From: Sphingomonas sp. AR_OL41
Lineage (GTDB): Bacteria > Pseudomonadota > Alphaproteobacteria > Sphingomonadales > Sphingomonadaceae
Assembly (NCBI RefSeq): GCF_029911635.1
Contig: NZ_JARYTI010000001.1
Span: 62,001-126,000, forward strand
Length of the DNA stretch: 64,000 bases
Reading direction: 5' to 3'
Part shown: positions 27,497-35,469 of the stretch, in pieces
How positions within the stretch are numbered: position 1 is the stretch's first letter
How the letters are laid out: every line of letters begins with the position of its first letter
The notes under the pieces: model-generated
Database searches by the model: none
The model's input: the letters and a program-made list of their open reading frames with translations, nothing else
What the model was told of the DNA's origin: nothing
Position numbers and translations under genes: made by a program

Positions 27497-29538
27497 GCCG
27501 GCCGCGCCGGCCTGGCCGGGCCATTTTCGCGATCATAGACATCGAGTTCGATGCGGGTCCGGCCCCGTTGGGGGGCAAGCGTGAAGGCCGGAGCAGGTGC
27601 GACAGGGTCTGTCGGCGGGTTTTCGGCGGGTTTCGGTTCAACCCCCTCCCCCTCGGCGGCCCCACTGCTGCCGCCCTCGAAGAGGTCAGGCGATGTTGGC
27701 GGAGGCGGTGGCGGCACCGGTCGTGCAGCCTTCTTGCGTCGCGGCGGTGATGGCGACTCGGTTGACTTGGCTTCGGCATGGATCGCGGCGATCAGGGCCT
27801 CGCCATCCCGGTCGCGCACCGGCGGCGTATCGCGTTCGACAAAGGCGTCGGCGATGGTCGCGACGGTGTTGAAGCGGTCCTGGAAATGGACCACCGGCAG
27901 GTTGCGACCGAACCGCAGGAAACCCGACAGGTTGGGCAGATTGGTGACCTCGGTGTGCATGACCAGCGGGCGGGTCACCTGCATGCGCGACAGGTTCACG
28001 CCGTCGCGCATGTCGTTGACGCCGTAGGACATGCCTTCGTTCGCCTCGACCTGTTCGACCTGACCGAGATTCTCCGAAACATGCTTTGCCGTGGGGGTGT
28101 CGTTGGCGCGGAGAGCCACCCAGGTCGAGCAATAGCCGGTGATCGCAGCGGCATCCTGGATACCGTAGGTCGCCTCCAATTGCGGGTAGGACTGGAACCC
28201 CAGGATACCGCACCCGCCATATTTGCGGGCGCGCGCTAGGAAGTCGGACAGCGATGGCAATTTCTGCAGCGTGGGGAGTTCGTCGATGACGCAATAGAGG
28301 CGTCGGCGGCGATCGGGCGTCAGGCTCATGACCGCCGAAATGGCGATATCGAGCCAGACCGTGATCAGGGGCCGAAGCGACGGGAGCTGGTCGGCCTTGA
28401 CGGTGATGAAGAGCCAGCCGTCCCCCTTTTCGTTCGCCACCCAGTCCCGGATCGACAGCCCTTTGCGGGTGTCGTCGAGATAGGAAAAGCTGCGCATGAC
28501 GGAGGCAAGTTCGGCCTGGATGCCGGCAGACGTGCGCTCCCCTTCGAGGCTGATGAAAGCCGCGGCATCGGTACCAGCGGCGAAGGCTGCAAGATCCTTC
28601 AGCTTGGACCGCAACAGGCGATCAAGCAGGATCGAGACCAGCATTTGCTTCTGATGCGCGAGCTTGCGCATGACCGCGACGAGCGTGCCGCGGGCGGCCT
28701 TCGCCCAGAACGGATCACCCGCCTTGTCGGGGATCGTCGACTCAGCGATCTGGTCATAATGGTAATCGCGCGGGACGTCGCCCCAGGGCGACCAGCGGCT
28801 GGTGCGCTTGTCGAGTGGATTGAGAAGAATGTCCTTTCCCGGGCGGTAGAATTTCTCGACGAAGGTGCCGGCAGTATCATAGACGATCGCCCGCTTGCCC
28901 TCCTTGCGGATCCCCTCGAGCATCTTGACGATGAGGTTGGTCTTGCCGGTGCCGGGCGCGCCGCACAGGAGCACATGCTCGGGCTCATAGGCATCCGGAA
29001 TGGGGACGCCGCCGATCGAGAAGCTCCCCTTGCGCTGGTGGCGGAGCAAGTGTTTGACCTGCCGGATCGTGCCGAACCGGGCACCGCGCAAATACTCGTT
29101 CGAGCCGAGTCCCCTGCCCGTGCGCGTGAATGTGAACCAGGCGAAGAACAGCGCCAGCAGCGCGAAGGCGCCGGCGATCAACGCCCCGTGGATGAGGTCG
29201 AGCTCGACCTTATGGAGAGTCTGCTTGGCGAGTTTGGAGGCGAGCAGCCAATCGGCTGACGTCCAATATTGGTGTCCCGCCGGCGTCTTGAACAACACCG
29301 GATCGTTGGTGCCGGCGGCCGCATCGACCTTGAAGCTCGCCTCGACCAGTTTGCGCAGGATGAAGCGCTCATAGTCCGTCGACATTTCGAGCGCATACCA
29401 GATGGTGCCCATCACCCAGAGGACGAACCCCGCGATGACCGTCTGGAAAAACACCTGGGTTGTCATGCGGACATTGTGGACGATCGCCTGTCCGCCGCGG
29501 GTCCAGGAGCCGAGCGTGTCGTTGCGAAAGATGCTCAT
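27493..29538 (-). CDS. traD: Type IV coupling protein (TraD/TrwB-like)
   Basis: A protein of 681 residues. Two membrane helices lie at about 27-48 and 116-137, then a cytoplasmic AAA domain with GAPGTGKT at 193-200 (Walker A) and CVIDELPTLQKLPSL (Walker B). GFQSYPQLEATYGIQDAAAI is a typical coupling-protein segment. The last 90 residues are Pro/Ala-rich and disordered. It should carry the relaxase-DNA complex to a type IV secretion channel, which is not encoded in the window. Overlaps both neighbours by four bases. Confidence 0.9.
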   Translation of the reverse strand: MSIFRNDTLGSWTRGGQAIVHNVRMTTQVFFQTVIAGFVLWVMGTIWYALEMSTDYERFILRKLVEASFKVDAAAGTNDPVLFKTPAGHQYWTSADWLLASKLAKQTLHKVELDLIHGALIAGAFALLALFFAWFTFTRTGRGLGSNEYLRGARFGTIRQVKHLLRHQRKGSFSIGGVPIPDAYEPEHVLLCGAPGTGKTNLIVKMLEGIRKEGKRAIVYDTAGTFVEKFYRPGKDILLNPLDKRTSRWSPWGDVPRDYHYDQIAESTIPDKAGDPFWAKAARGTLVAVMRKLAHQKQMLVSILLDRLLRSKLKDLAAFAAGTDAAAFISLEGERTSAGIQAELASVMRSFSYLDDTRKGLSIRDWVANEKGDGWLFITVKADQLPSLRPLITVWLDIAISAVMSLTPDRRRRLYCVIDELPTLQKLPSLSDFLARARKYGGCGILGFQSYPQLEATYGIQDAAAITGYCSTWVALRANDTPTAKHVSENLGQVEQVEANEGMSYGVNDMRDGVNLSRMQVTRPLVMHTEVTNLPNLSGFLRFGRNLPVVHFQDRFNTVATIADAFVERDTPPVRDRDGEALIAAIHAEAKSTESPSPPRRKKAARPVPPPPPPTSPDLFEGGSSGAAEGEGVEPKPAENPPTDPVAPAPAFTLAPQRGRTRIELDVYDRENGPARPARPA

Positions 29539-29699
29539 CGTGCGTCTCCCGCGTCCACATGGACAGGAAGGACCGATCTGGGATGCCCGAGATACAGGAG
29601 CGGCAGGAAGCCGATCGTCCAGGGGATGGTCGGCAGCTGCGGCGATGCCTGAAGCTCGGCGGTGGGGGTGGGATCAGCCCGTCGTTCATCCCCGCTCAT
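29535..29699 (-). CDS. Small conserved-context protein with one hydrophobic segment
   Basis: A 54-residue frame locked between the RHH gene and the coupling-protein gene by ATGA overlaps at both ends (29696..29699 and 29535..29538). Residues about 24-41 (PTIPWTIGFLPLLYLGHP) are hydrophobic and could enter the membrane. The double overlap supports a real, translationally coupled gene. Function unknown; a role in the coupling complex is only a guess. Confidence 0.6.
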   Translation of the reverse strand: MSGDERRADPTPTAELQASPQLPTIPWTIGFLPLLYLGHPRSVLPVHVDAGDAR

Positions 29700-29995
29700 C
29701 GGTCGGCTTCCGGGTCGAGCAGACCCCTGTCCCGCAATATGCCGCGCGCCTCCGCCATCCCCTTTTGCAGAACGTCCGGGGTCCGTTGGCCGATCGAGGT
29801 GCCGAGGATGGTGAGGATTTGAATGCAGGTCGCGAGGATCTCGTCCTGCGACGAATAGATGTACCGGCCGCGGGGATCGGCGGCCTGTTCGAGAACGGAC
29901 CGAATGAACACCGAGAGGGAGAGATCGGCGCCGGCCGCGCGCCGGTTGAGGCGGTCGTGCAGGGCGCTGTCGATCCGCACGCTTATTCTGATCAT
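29696..29995 (-). CDS. Ribbon-helix-helix mobilisation accessory protein
   Basis: A 99-residue protein. The first 40 residues, IRISVRIDSALHDRL and SLSVFIRSVLEQA, have the beta-strand then two-helix pattern of RHH DNA-binding proteins. Residues 45-99 are helical. RHH proteins in this position bind oriT, help the relaxase and repress the transfer operon. The ATG at 29995 follows GGAG. The 500 bp upstream hold three pairs of 9-bp repeats that are good candidate binding sites. Confidence 0.75.
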   Translation of the reverse strand: MIRISVRIDSALHDRLNRRAAGADLSLSVFIRSVLEQAADPRGRYIYSSQDEILATCIQILTILGTSIGQRTPDVLQKGMAEARGILRDRGLLDPEADR

Positions 29996-30084
29996 GTCGT
30001 AGCTCCAGCACTGGGAGCTCGACGGGCAAGTCTTGAAGCAAGCGCATCATAGCGCGGATGCCGCTGTTTTTCAACGATTTATGC

Positions 30085-30210
30085 TGTCCGACATGTCAGA
30101 CAGGAATAGACGCGCAAATCCAACGATTTGCTCGACGCACTGTCGTTCGCGGGTGACATGTCGGACGCCGCGCCGTGTCCAGCGTCGGACTTGTCGGACA
30201 GGCTTATAGC
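30085..30210. promoter_or_regulatory. Putative oriT / operator region with paired 9-bp repeats
   Basis: Three pairs of head-to-tail 9-bp units lie in the gap upstream of the transfer operon: TGTCCGACA+TGTCAGACA (30085..30102), a GGTGACA half-site plus TGTCGGAC (30153..30166), and CGTCGGACT+TGTCGGACA (30183..30200). CTTATAGC at 30203..30210 recalls the TCTATAGC nick region of IncW plasmid R388 and sits right beside the last pair. A small hairpin GCCGGC-GGCAC-GCCGGC follows at about 30367..30383. The location next to RHH and relaxase genes supports oriT; the nick site is inference. Confidence 0.55.
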
Positions 30211-30508
30211 ATTGATTTATCGTCGGAATAGCCGCGCAGCACCCGTGCGTACGGTGCATTACAAACGGCCAAGGCCGTGAGTGCTCCCCTTCGCAGCGCT
30301 CTGCGCGCTGCGTTGTCTCGACCGGGCATGGGCGGACAATCCCCGGCAGGGGATTTCTTCTTCTCGCCGGCGGCACGCCGGCAAGCTCATCTCGATCGCG
30401 CTACCGTTGGTGTGCATGAGATCGATACCCCAAGTTCGGGATTGAACGCGCGCGAACCCAGCTTACAATCCGGGACGGCGGGCAGACCCATCACAAAGGA
30501 CGATGGAC

Positions 30509-30793
30509 ATGCCCAAGATGACGGAACGTGAGCGACTTGCCGACCTCGAAGCGCGACAGCGCAAGGTCGCCGACGAAGTGGAAAGTGCCCGGCGCGCCCT
30601 GCGCGATCGCTATGCGGGGATGGTGACCGAACTCCCAATCGAGGCGCTGACCGAGCGGGATTTCAAAGACCTACTCAACCAGGCGATCCGGGTCGGTGGG
30701 AGTCAGGCCCTCGCCGCCCTGAAGGCGCTGCCAGTGGCAGCGGCCGAACCAAAAACTCGCCCGAAGGGTGGCCCAGCGACGAGCATGGCGTAG
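30509..30793 (+). CDS. Small conjugation accessory protein with N-terminal coiled coil
   Basis: A 94-residue protein encoded divergently from the transfer operon. Residues 4-35 (ERERLADLEARQRKVADEVE) look like a charged coiled coil; the middle, ELPIEALTERDFKDLLNQAI, is helical and the tail is Pro/Ala-rich. It resembles the small TraC/TraD-type proteins that flank oriT in alphaproteobacterial elements. AAAGGA at 30495 is 8 bases from the ATG at 30509 but only 2 from the ATG at 30503, so 30509 is preferred. Confidence 0.65.
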   Translation: MPKMTERERLADLEARQRKVADEVESARRALRDRYAGMVTELPIEALTERDFKDLLNQAIRVGGSQALAALKALPVAAAEPKTRPKGGPATSMA

Positions 30794-30888
30794 CCACGCG
30801 CAGGAGGCCGACAGCACGCTGTCGCACCGCCCCGCGACGGACCCGATCTCTGATCGGGCTCCCGAGCGGGGCGGTTCTCTACGCCAAC

Positions 30889-30928
30889 AAAAAAAGGGAT
30901 CGGCCGGGCATCATGCCCAACCGATCCC
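30889..30928 (-). terminator. Rho-independent terminator of the DUF2493 gene
   Basis: On the minus strand GGGATCGG, an inner GGGCAT/ATGCCC hairpin and CCGATCCC are followed by seven T residues. It lies 11 bp after the stop at 30939. A second stem, ACCGCCCCGC (30826..30835) with GCGGGGCGGT (30866..30875), may end the opposing small gene. Confidence 0.85.
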
Positions 30929-30938
30929 CATCACGATC

Positions 30939-31922
30939 TCAGGCGACAGCGCCGGCTGTGCGCTGATCCGAGAGCCGGAAGAAGTGCGCCGGCACCCGCT
31001 TGTCGCGGACCATCCGGGCGAGGTGCGACTGAAGTCCTGACCCCTCGCAGACCAGCGCTTCGACGGGGCGCAGTGCCAGCAGCCGCTCGTTGCGGGCGAA
31101 CCCTGCCCGCTTCCCCAACCGTGCGTCGAGCGTGAAGGCCACCAGCTTCACACCCGACCGCGCCGCCCATGCCGCCGCGATCGCGTCGCATCCCTTGTTC
31201 TGGGCGGTCGTCGCCAGCACCATCGCCGGGATCCGGGCGTGGATCGCGTCGAGCTGATCCCACAGGAGCTGATGGTCCTCCCATTGCTGGCCGCCCGAGA
31301 AGATCACCACCGGCCCCTGCGGCGCGTGTTCCTCGATGCGGCGCTGGCGGCGTGCGGCGAGGAAGTCGGTGGCGGCGATGACCGAGGCGGTCCGCTTTCC
31401 CGACACCAACGTCGCGCGCGGTGCCGACCATGGCCGGCCGGTTTCGGCATGATACATCTGCGCCGCGTGATCGCGCATGCAGGCGACCGCATCCCGGGCT
31501 TCGTCCAGCGACTGGCAGAGCGTCTGGGCCTCCTCCAGTTCGCTCGTCGCGACCTCGCTCCCGTCGGCGGAGCGGATCAGTCCGTTGACCTGCTGCGCCG
31601 CGCGATCGGCTTCCCCGTCGAGCTGGTCGGCGACCTTGTGGAAGCTGTGAACGATGCCCCAGGCGAGGCGGTCGGCGATGCTCTCCAACCGGGTGTCGTG
31701 CAGGACGTCGAACAACGTCGTGATAAGGAGTTCGGTCGCGCGCTCGGCCTCCAGCGGATCGGGCATGCCGGCATCAATGCTGTCCTCGGCGCGGTCGATC
31801 CGGAACTCGCCCACCGTCTCGGTGAAGGCGACGGCGAAGCGGTCGCTGGGCTCGGCCGTCTCCTCGGCATAGTGCGCGGCGATGTCGGCGAAGCGGGAAA
31901 TGGAACGGGGTGAATGCGTCAT
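30939..31922 (-). CDS. DUF2493 (SLOG-fold) protein, copy 1
   Basis: A protein of 327 residues. The C-terminal half has the DUF2493 pattern: GPVVIFSGGQQWEDHQLLWD, then LATTAQNKGCDAIAAAWAAR, and ALVCEGSGLQSHLARMVRD. DUF2493 belongs to the SLOG superfamily of Rossmann-like nucleotide or ligand-binding proteins related to YspA. The N-terminal half is helical and acidic. A close-layout paralogue lies at 32875..33867. Function unknown; the family is frequent in conjugative elements. It ends at a strong terminator. Confidence 0.8.
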   Translation of the reverse strand: MTHSPRSISRFADIAAHYAEETAEPSDRFAVAFTETVGEFRIDRAEDSIDAGMPDPLEAERATELLITTLFDVLHDTRLESIADRLAWGIVHSFHKVADQLDGEADRAAQQVNGLIRSADGSEVATSELEEAQTLCQSLDEARDAVACMRDHAAQMYHAETGRPWSAPRATLVSGKRTASVIAATDFLAARRQRRIEEHAPQGPVVIFSGGQQWEDHQLLWDQLDAIHARIPAMVLATTAQNKGCDAIAAAWAARSGVKLVAFTLDARLGKRAGFARNERLLALRPVEALVCEGSGLQSHLARMVRDKRVPAHFFRLSDQRTAGAVA

Positions 31923-32163
31923 GATGGCCTCCTGAAATTTAAAGAGGCATTTTTCCCGGCACGGGCTCTGAGCGACGGGGTCAAGGATCGCGAAGCGACC
32001 GCGTAGCGGCGATGGGGGTCACGATTTTCTTTGGCGGCCACCGACGTCGACGCTGAGGCGCTGTGTTCGATCCGCAAAAGAAAATGGTGGGGCCCCGTCG
32101 TCCTTGAGGCCGGCGCTGTCCCCGTGCCATGCTTGGACTTCTTGATAGATAGAGAGAGGCTGT

Positions 32164-32192
32164 GATTCGGGGGGCTCGATGCCCCCCGAATC
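32164..32192. repeat. Perfect 12-bp hairpin
   Basis: GATTCGGGGGGC, loop TCGAT, GCCCCCCGAATC. It is 5 bp from a second perfect hairpin. No T-run follows. Confidence 0.7.
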
Positions 32193-32197
32193 GCATC

Positions 32198-32228
32198 GGC
32201 CGGTGCGGACCCTTTGTCCGCACCGGCC
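32198..32228. repeat. Perfect 13-bp hairpin
   Basis: GGCCGGTGCGGAC, loop CCTTT, GTCCGCACCGGCC. It pairs with the adjacent hairpin at 32164..32192 in non-coding DNA. Confidence 0.7.
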
Positions 32229-32330
32229 GTCCCGCACGTCTGAGGATTGTGAGACGCTAGCCGCGCGTAACACCCTTCCACGGCGGTCAAGGAGAAGGGC
32301 CAAGCCTGTTTGTCACTCGCCGCCCTTGCA

Positions 32331-32365
32331 TAAAAATAGGCCGGCACGCGGGAATGCGTCCGGCC
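32331..32365 (-). terminator. Terminator of the small zinc-ribbon gene
   Basis: On the minus strand GGCCGGACGC, loop ATTCCC, GCGTGCCGGCC (one bulge) is followed by TATTTTTATG. It lies 20 bp after the stop at 32385. Confidence 0.75.
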
Positions 32366-32384
32366 TCACAGGAACCTCAGATCG

Positions 32385-32582
32385 TCAGGGGTTCAGCCAA
32401 TCGAACCCTTCATGGTGCCCGCAATGATCGCAGGCGACCGTGCGGTAGATATTGAGCGAGCCTTCCGCGCGCTCGACTTGGCCGTGCTCGGCTGGTTCGC
32501 CACAACGTGGACACGGCGCTCCCCATCGCTCGTCGGCAAGCTCCACGCCGCCGGGCTCGATGCAACCTCCATAGCCGATCAT
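32385..32582 (-). CDS. Small zinc-ribbon protein
   Basis: A 65-residue protein with two Cys pairs, CPRCGEPAEHG and CDHCGHHEGFDW, that should bind one zinc. It starts in an ATGA overlap with the stop of the gene at 32579, so it is translationally coupled. The CxxC spacing and aromatic tail resemble small zinc-ribbon proteins of unknown function on conjugative elements. A related ribbon protein is encoded at 46941. Confidence 0.65.
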   Translation of the reverse strand: MIGYGGCIEPGGVELADERWGAPCPRCGEPAEHGQVERAEGSLNIYRTVACDHCGHHEGFDWLNP

Positions 32583-32815
32583 GGCTGCTCCGATCTATCG
32601 GTGTCGGGAGGTAGATAGGCCTCATACGGGTCTCCATCGTGAAGATGGCCGAACGGCGTCATCACGTAAGCACCGTCGTCCCGTCCCACGGCGCAGATAA
32701 CGTAGCGCGGGACGCCGGTGACCGCGTCGGTGCACTCCATCAGGGCGAGATTACCGTCCTCGGCCGCGCGGCGCAGGGTTGCGAAATTGCGCCGGTACAC
32801 ATCTGGTATGGCCAT
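32579..32815 (-). CDS. Small conserved protein (DUF6117-like)
   Basis: A 78-residue protein. RRNFATLRRAAEDGNLALME followed by CTDAVTGVPRYVICAVGRD and YVMTPFGHLHDGDPYEAYLPP reads as one compact alpha/beta domain, which I associate from memory with DUF6117 proteins of alphaproteobacterial mobile elements. GGAGG lies just upstream of the ATG at 32815. It forms a short operon with the zinc-ribbon gene and the DUF2493 paralogue. Confidence 0.65.
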   Translation of the reverse strand: MAIPDVYRRNFATLRRAAEDGNLALMECTDAVTGVPRYVICAVGRDDGAYVMTPFGHLHDGDPYEAYLPPDTDRSEQP

Positions 32816-32874
32816 GTCGGCCTCCTGTGAAACGGTGGGAAAGGAGGCGGGAGCGAAGCCCCCGCCCCCGATGC

Positions 32875-33867
32875 TCAGGCCCGCATCCGGCGTAACGCGG
32901 TATCGGCGATCTGATCGGCCTTGCGGAAGGCATGGATGGGCACGCCCGCCTGTTTCAGAGTCTGATAGAGGTTCGCCTGCAGCCCCGAGCCTTCGCAGAG
33001 CACCGCCTCGACGGGCTTCAGTTCGGCGAGCTTGCGGTTTCGGGTGAAGGCGGTTTTCCGACCCGAACCGTAGAGGCCAAACGCCACCAGCGGCACGCTA
33101 TTGCGGGCCGCCCAGGCCGCCGCGATCGCGTCGGCGCCTTTGCGCTGTCCGGTGGTCACAAGCGACATGTGCGGTACGCGCTGATGGACCTCGTCGAGCC
33201 GCGCCCACAGGGTTTCCCAATCGTGCCACTGGGCGGGTCCGGAAAAGACGACGATCGGTCCCTTCGGACTGTGCTTCTCGCGGGCGGCAAGTTCGCGGGC
33301 ACGCAGGAAATCCTGCGCCGCGATCTGGCTCGCTGACGATGCGGAGGATGCCCGGCTTCCCCGCGCCGGCGACCACGGCCAGCCCGACTGCGCACGGTAC
33401 ATCTCGGCCGCATAGTCGCGCATGCACTCGATCGCCTCGCGGTGCTCGGCGGTCGACTGGCAGAGGAGCTGCTTCTCCTCCAGCTCGTTATTATAGACCT
33501 CGCTCATGTCGGGATGTCGCACCAGGTCGCCGATTTCGGCGGCGAGGCTGTCTTCGCGGCGTTCCAGCTTCCCGGCGACGAAATGGAAGCTGTTGACGAA
33601 GCCCCAGGCGATCTCGGCGGACAGCGGCTCAAGCCGCGTGCCCGCGAAGAGATCAAAGATGGTGGCGATGATCGCCCCGCATTCGGCCTGAACGGCGAAG
33701 GGCTCGGGCATGTCATGCTCGCCGGGTTCATCGCCAAGCTCGACGATGCTGAGCGGCATGGGATCGCCGAACGCCGCCTGAAATTCCGGGGTGGCGATCA
33801 TTTCGGCATAAAGCGTGGGCAGGTCGGCCAGGCGGCTGATGCTGTTTGAGGATGCGGTTCGAGCCAT
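32875..33867 (-). CDS. DUF2493 (SLOG-fold) protein, copy 2
   Basis: A protein of 330 residues, paralogous along its whole length to the 30939..31922 product. GPIVVFSGPAQWHDWETLWA, LVTTGQRKGADAIAAAWAAR, and AVLCEGSGLQANLYQTLKQA align with the first copy, as do the helical N-terminal AIECMRDYAAEMY and WGFVNSFHFVAGKLERRED segments. The two copies share roughly half of these residues by eye, so the duplication is old. Role unknown. Confidence 0.8.
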   Translation of the reverse strand: MARTASSNSISRLADLPTLYAEMIATPEFQAAFGDPMPLSIVELGDEPGEHDMPEPFAVQAECGAIIATIFDLFAGTRLEPLSAEIAWGFVNSFHFVAGKLERREDSLAAEIGDLVRHPDMSEVYNNELEEKQLLCQSTAEHREAIECMRDYAAEMYRAQSGWPWSPARGSRASSASSASQIAAQDFLRARELAAREKHSPKGPIVVFSGPAQWHDWETLWARLDEVHQRVPHMSLVTTGQRKGADAIAAAWAARNSVPLVAFGLYGSGRKTAFTRNRKLAELKPVEAVLCEGSGLQANLYQTLKQAGVPIHAFRKADQIADTALRRMRA

Positions 33868-33897
33868 GATGGCGAACTCCTTGTCGAAAGGGGAAAC

Positions 33898-33935
33898 AAA
33901 AAAAGGGCCGGAGGCGCTCGACGCACCCCCGGCCC
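33898..33935 (-). terminator. Terminator of the DUF736 gene
   Basis: On the minus strand GGGCCGG, a 17-base loop region, CCGGCCC and then seven T residues, 16 bp past the stop at 33951. Confidence 0.8.
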
Positions 33936-33950
33936 TCGTTCACTTGGCGG

Positions 33951-34433
33951 TCAGAACGGGATGTCCTCGTCCACGTCCGCGTCCGTCCGGTCGCCGTTCA
34001 GGCTGCCGTCGGCGCCGGCGGTGCTGTCACCGAAGCCGTCCTGGGTCCGTGGCGCATAGTCGCGCTGGCTGGTGCCGAACCCACCGCTGCCGAAGCCGCC
34101 GCCGAACCCGCCGCCGAGATTTTCGCGACGCCAGGCGACGGTGAATCCACCCGCCTCGTTCGGGAACAGGGCGACCGGAAGCGGCTCGGGCAGGCTCGGA
34201 TCGTCGATCTGGCCCGCGAGGAAGACCTCGCCGGTCTTCTTCGACACGGCTTCCCAGAGCGCCCCGATCTGCACCCAGCGCCGCGCGATGTTCAGCGCCA
34301 CGATCTCGTAGATCGGCGCCTTCTCGCTCTGGCTCTGCACCGGGCGAAGCCCGATCCTCGGCAGGTCGATGGTGCGCGTGAAGACCGAACCCATCAGGCG
34401 GCCGTTCTCCTTCTTGAATTCACCAATGTTCAT
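33951..34433 (-). CDS. DUF736 family protein
   Basis: A 160-residue protein. NIGEFKKENGRLMGSVFTRT opens the DUF736 domain and KTGEVFLAGQIDDPSLPEPL and ALFPNEAGGFTVAWRRE follow. The last 50 residues are Gly-rich and acidic (GGGFGGGFGSGGFG), ending DEDIPF, a tail like those of single-stranded DNA-binding proteins. DUF736 proteins are widespread on alphaproteobacterial conjugative elements; function unknown. The acidic tip is suggestive of SSB-style protein recruitment. The ATG at 34433 is the start giving the family N-terminus. Confidence 0.85.
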   Translation of the reverse strand: MNIGEFKKENGRLMGSVFTRTIDLPRIGLRPVQSQSEKAPIYEIVALNIARRWVQIGALWEAVSKKTGEVFLAGQIDDPSLPEPLPVALFPNEAGGFTVAWRRENLGGGFGGGFGSGGFGTSQRDYAPRTQDGFGDSTAGADGSLNGDRTDADVDEDIPF

Positions 34434-34808
34434 CGCCTCAACTCCTTCGAATGTCGCTCTCGAGACCATCTCGGCGACACTCCTCCAGATCCCCCTTTCC
34501 TCTGATCCCCGGCCTCCCCGCCCGCGCTGCCGCCCAAGAACAGCGCCGCGCCGCCACCAGCTCCTCCCTCCCCCGCCCCGCCGCGCGCCCAACCGCCGAC
34601 GCGCGCTCGTTCGCCCGCGCCCGTCGACAACTAGGCAAGGCTTCCGGGGCAAGTTTGGCGTGTGGGTTAGGGGGGCGCGAACGGGAAAGGCCGGCGGGGC
34701 ACCGACGCGGCGGTGGATTCGAGGAAAGTGTGGGGCGATCGGCATCAGTCGCTGCGGCGCATGGCGCCGTTCGGGTATCCGGAGCTACACGGGCAGAAAT
34801 GCCGTTGG
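34434..34808. other. Leader region upstream of DUF736 gene
   Basis: A 375-bp stretch without a believable gene. It includes a purine-rich coding-strand tract at about 34561..34580 (GGGGGAGGGAGG-type on the minus strand), like those before several genes further right. Probably promoter and leader. Confidence 0.4.
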
Positions 34809-35321
34809 CTAGGCGTGGCCTGCGGGATGCGCGGTGCCGATCGGTTTGACGATGACTGGGTGGTGTCGGCCGAGCATAGTGAGAAGCCGGTCTTCGGTCT
34901 GATCGAGGGCGTCGATGCTCTCGAACATCTCGGTGGTGTAGCAACCGCGGGCAAAGGAATCGCTCGTTGGCGGCACCATTACAGTAAAGTTGGCGGGCCA
35001 ATGGCAGAGAAGCAGGAGCGGCCAGCCCGGAGCCGGCGCGGCGTAGCGACAGAAGACAATGTCACCACCATTCAGCGCCGAAGGGCGTCGGTCGAATAAG
35101 TCTGGGACGACGGGGAAGTCCCGCTCGGCGGCGAGAAAGGTCTCGATCTCGTCGAGTTCGAAGCGGGTTTCGATGATGATGGGATAGTAGCGGCCGAGCG
35201 GTAGGCTGGGGGCCGCGTACCGCGGTGGTATATCAATCACCAGGATATCCGGCATGGTCGGAATCGGCCGACGATACAGTATTCGGCGAACGGCGAGGTC
35301 GTGGATCAGGCGCATCGTCAC
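34809..35321 (-). CDS. Hypothetical protein
   Basis: A 170-residue protein that I cannot place. PDILVIDIPPRYAAPSLPLG and YPIIIETRFELDEIETFLAA form strands and helices of a plausible alpha/beta domain; CHWPANFTVMVPPTSDSFAR follows and the C-terminus is helical (MFESIDALDQTEDRLLTM). The start is GTG at 35321 or ATG at 35315. It lies just downstream of the first copy of the PP-loop gene 3' end, so it may once have followed the intact gene. Confidence 0.55.
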   Translation of the reverse strand: MTMRLIHDLAVRRILYRRPIPTMPDILVIDIPPRYAAPSLPLGRYYPIIIETRFELDEIETFLAAERDFPVVPDLFDRRPSALNGGDIVFCRYAAPAPGWPLLLLCHWPANFTVMVPPTSDSFARGCYTTEMFESIDALDQTEDRLLTMLGRHHPVIVKPIGTAHPAGHA

Positions 35322-35361
35322 GGTAGAATGACGGCGTGGCTAGACACCGGTCAAGGTGAAG

Positions 35362-35469
35362 CTGCGCGGCCCGGGCGGGGCGAGAAACGGCTGTTATGCC
35401 GCGAGTCGGTCGACACCCTCATTGAACCGGTCGAGCCACTCACGCATCCGTGGGCGACGCTCGATCGGG
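35362..35469. repeat. Direct repeat copy 1 (3' end of PP-loop gene)
   Basis: This 108-bp stretch matches 36630..36738 with about 11 substitutions and one indel by hand alignment. On the minus strand it still encodes MREWLDRFNEGVDRLAA and a stop, the same end as the broken PP-loop gene. It borders the efflux/MerR cassette on its left. Confidence 0.8.

Larger units (their letters stand above)
31923..32384. other. Structured non-coding stretch
   Basis: These 460 bp hold no convincing gene. They contain ATTTTCTTT (32024..32032) and its inverse AAAGAAAAT (32077..32085), then two perfect hairpins at 32164..32192 and 32198..32228, then a terminator at about 32331..32365. The order suggests a transcribed structured RNA, or cis-acting DNA. 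Confidence 0.45.
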
